This document shows, piece after piece, positions 62,246-64,000 of a stretch of 64,000 nucleotides of DNA (the stretch's first letter is position 1; every line of letters begins with the position of its first letter). The stretch comes from an uncultured Tessaracoccus sp. (GTDB lineage Bacteria > Actinomycetota > Actinomycetes > Propionibacteriales > Propionibacteriaceae). Where the stretch lies: NCBI RefSeq assembly GCF_943914565.1, contig NZ_CALUCN010000014.1, forward strand, positions 1-64,000, in the 5' to 3' direction. The notes below the pieces were generated by a model, which worked only from the letters and a program-made list of their open reading frames with translations, had not been told where the DNA came from and ran no database searches. Made by a program: the position numbers and the translations under genes.

Positions 62246-63484
62246 TCAGGCCTCCTTGCCCTCGTCGCGGGGTTCCGTCAGCGTGCAGCGCACCGTCGGC
62301 TGCTGCAGGCGGTCCTGCAGGAAGTCGTCGGTGAACACGCACTCCTCCCAGAAGCCGTTCTCGTCGTCCAGCCGGCAGACCCAGCGGCGGAACTGTCGGT
62401 CGATGTCGGCGACGAGTACCTCCTCGACCTCCGGGAACGCATCGATGCGCTGCCGGAGCGCGTCCACGTCGGTGATCTCGTTCCACGCGGCGACCGCGAT
62501 GTCGTGGAAGGAGTCGGTGAACTCCAGCACGATGTTGAACTCCGGCATGGCCGTGAGCTCGTCGGTGATCTCCGCCTTGCGGTGGCAGGGGACGTTCTGG
62601 AACAGGCGGATGACGAACATCCGGTTCGTGAGCCCCAGCTTGTGGAAGTTGAGGTGGAACAGCGGCAGGACCGTGCGCTTGACCTCGACGACCTGCTCGA
62701 TGCCCTCGCGCATCTCGTCCGGGTCGAGGCCGGAGACGTCCGCGAGGACGTCGAAGTCGTAGTAGTCCTTCATCGGGCGCTTGGTGTTCAGCGCCTCGAC
62801 GATGCGGAGATCGGTGAGGTCCATCACGTCCTGGTGCTCGGCGAGCCGCTCGAGCTGCCCCTCGGCCCAGACGCACTCGGCGTAGCCGTCGCCGGGTGCG
62901 TCCCACATGTTCATCTGCGACTCGCGGATGTCGCGGCGGATGGGTGCGAGGTGCACCCACTCGACCTCCGGGTCGTGGCGCCACGGCTCCAGGACGTCGT
63001 GGAGGAGGTTGTCGAGCACGCGCATGTGGTTGCCGTTGAAGAAGTCGAAGTCACCCTCCGCGCGGAAGCCGGTGCAGATGTCGTCCTTCTCCTGGAACCA
63101 GCCGGCGAGCGTGTCCTTCGCCTCCTTCGGGGCGTCGTCGCGCATCTTGACGAACCAGTAGTAGAGGCCCCAGCCGCTCACTTGGGTGGCCGGGTTGTTG
63201 ACGAACATGATGAGGTGCTCGTCGTAGAGGCGACGCATGCGGGCCGCGACCTCGTCGGGCTTGATCCCGACGCGCTCGCCGACCCAGCTGAGGTCGAAGA
63301 CGTCGGGGCGCAGCTGGTAGGCGCTCTTCGCGACGTTGTACGCGGCCAGCGCTGGTGCGTCGAGGGGATCCACCCCGGGCTCCAAGAACCCGATGCCCCT
63401 CGGCGCGAAGAAGTAGTCGCGCTGCCACCGTTGTCGGTCGTCCGTGCCCAGGAGATAGGGCGCGGACCCTTCGTGTCTTGCCAT
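62246..63484 (-). CDS. tandem Lrp/AsnC-type regulator (two fused units)
   Basis: The 412-residue protein looks like two Lrp/AsnC chains joined. The first has a helix-turn-helix (LSWVGERVGIKPDEVAARMRRL, then EHLIMFV) and a ligand-binding half ending near residue 215. The second has MDLTDLRIVEALNTKRPMKD, a second helix-turn-helix (VSGLDPDEMREGIEQVVE), and FVIRLFQNVPCHRKAEI with FNIVLEFTDSFHDIAV in a RAM-like fold. Single Lrp proteins are about 150 residues. It probably governs the acyl-CoA synthetase gene 1 base downstream. Confidence 0.72.
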   Translation of the reverse strand: MARHEGSAPYLLGTDDRQRWQRDYFFAPRGIGFLEPGVDPLDAPALAAYNVAKSAYQLRPDVFDLSWVGERVGIKPDEVAARMRRLYDEHLIMFVNNPATQVSGWGLYYWFVKMRDDAPKEAKDTLAGWFQEKDDICTGFRAEGDFDFFNGNHMRVLDNLLHDVLEPWRHDPEVEWVHLAPIRRDIRESQMNMWDAPGDGYAECVWAEGQLERLAEHQDVMDLTDLRIVEALNTKRPMKDYYDFDVLADVSGLDPDEMREGIEQVVEVKRTVLPLFHLNFHKLGLTNRMFVIRLFQNVPCHRKAEITDELTAMPEFNIVLEFTDSFHDIAVAAWNEITDVDALRQRIDAFPEVEEVLVADIDRQFRRWVCRLDDENGFWEECVFTDDFLQDRLQQPTVRCTLTEPRDEGKEA

Positions 63485-63778
63485 GAGACTCCCTTGTCCA
63501 GGCCTCGGCGCGCGCCGAGGCGCTCACCGTCCGGATCACGACCTTCCGGGTGAGGACGGTCAGGACCCGGAGGCCTGCCAATGCCCATGATGGCGATTGT
63601 GGGACGACTCCAGTATATGAGAACCGGTGGACGAATGCAGCGAAATGGTGTAGCCTCCGCCGACCCTCTGGCGAGCGGGGGTTGCTCGGGTGGTGGGGAG
63701 GTGTCGGGCCGGGCGGTGGACGTCGTGCGGCTCAGTTGCCACGGGGTGCAGGCGGTCAGCGTGCGCGTCGCGGCGGTC

Positions 63779-64000
63779 TCACTCGGTGAAGTGGCGCTCG
63801 TCCATGGTGGCCTCGATGGGCTCCTGGTGCTCCGCGCGACGGCGGGCCAGCCTGCGCGGGAGACGGTCGCGTCGGTAGGTCACCGAGGAGTAGCCGTGGG
63901 GGAGCGGGACGCCGTGCTCGTCGAGGGAGACCATCACGATCTTGTCGATGGTGATGATCTTCTCGCCGGTGAAGACGTTGCGGACGACGGCCTTCAGGGT
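63779..64000 (-). CDS. C-terminal part of a thioesterase-like protein (runs off the window)
   Basis: The last 73 codons are inside the window. They read LKAVVRNVFTGEKIITIDKI, then VSLDEHGVPLPHGYSSVTYRR, and a charged tail ending MDERHFTE. The strand pattern of V-x-N-x-TGE followed by DExGxPxP resembles the final strands of hotdog acyl-CoA thioesterases. The N-terminal part lies beyond base 64000. The 294 bases between it and the Lrp-type gene hold no convincing coding frame, only a more AT-rich stretch near 63600-63660 that may be promoter. Confidence 0.55.
   Translation of the reverse strand, partial: TLKAVVRNVFTGEKIITIDKIVMVSLDEHGVPLPHGYSSVTYRRDRLPRRLARRRAEHQEPIEATMDERHFTE

Overview
The window is a stretch of chromosome from a high-GC Gram-positive bacterium of the Actinomycetia. 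The pointers are the strongly GC-biased third codon positions, very frequent GTG starts with GTGA/ATGA stop-start overlaps, an actinobacterial-type Ski2/DUF3516 helicase, a single-chain acyl-CoA carboxylase, a DUF222/HNH (13E12-type) protein and an EttA-type ABC-F protein. Nocardioidaceae (for example Aeromicrobium) or a neighbouring Propionibacteriales family is my best guess from gene content; I cannot prove it from sequence alone.

Layout. 1-1.45 kb: a DUF222/HNH protein. 1.7-6.2 kb: a nucleotide and repair cluster of RNase PH, RdgB, ThyA, DHFR, DinB and a 2'-5' RNA ligase-like protein. 6.3-9.4 kb: a decayed prophage in the 3' end of a tRNA-Leu(UAG) gene. It is bounded by a 76-nt near-identical repeat and keeps both integrase arm-type sites, a broken integrase, a MuF-type head protein fused to an HExxH domain, a small ORF, a scaffold fragment and a repressor fragment. 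9.4-16 kb: a sugar-phosphate mutarotase divergent from a 1,824-residue acyl-CoA carboxylase. 16.2-22.3 kb: a 2,022-residue LPXTG surface protein with a mosaic of Ig-like and calcium-binding repeats. 22.3-26.8 kb: helicase, IMPACT/YigZ, peroxiredoxin, a DUF3618 membrane protein and a GroES-like protein. 26.8-29 kb: tRNA-Lys, tRNA-His, oligoribonuclease, a lipoprotein and tRNA-Arg. 29-35.3 kb: an operon of a PrsW-like protease and two dynamin-like GTPases, then EttA. 35.3-43.4 kb: lipid and lactate metabolism (an FAD/Fe-S oxidase with a MarR regulator, acyl-CoA ligase, double-hotdog thioesterase) plus a sirtuin. 42.7-45.2 kb: a 3'-5' exonuclease and a cNMP/CBS/DUF294 protein. 45.3-47 kb: a Schlafen/AlbA_2 regulator gene bracketed by identical 36-bp AT-rich repeats. 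47-49.7 kb: pyrR-pyrB-pyrC. 49.7-53.7 kb: a small membrane protein, aminopeptidase N, RpiB and an Fpg/Nei glycosylase. 53.8-59.9 kb: beta-phosphoglucomutase, a GH65 phosphorylase, an unknown protein and two hydrolases. 59.9-64 kb: a ferritin-like protein, an ADP-forming acyl-CoA synthetase alpha subunit, a tandem Lrp/AsnC regulator and the end of a thioesterase-like gene.

Two things stand out. First, many genes have a TANNNT hexamer 6-8 bases before the start codon, the signature of leaderless transcription. Second, the AlbA_2 gene sits between perfect 36-bp direct repeats inside what would otherwise be one long palindrome directly after pyrC, so it looks like a compact inserted gene-plus-operator unit. 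Most of the rest is ordinary core metabolism.
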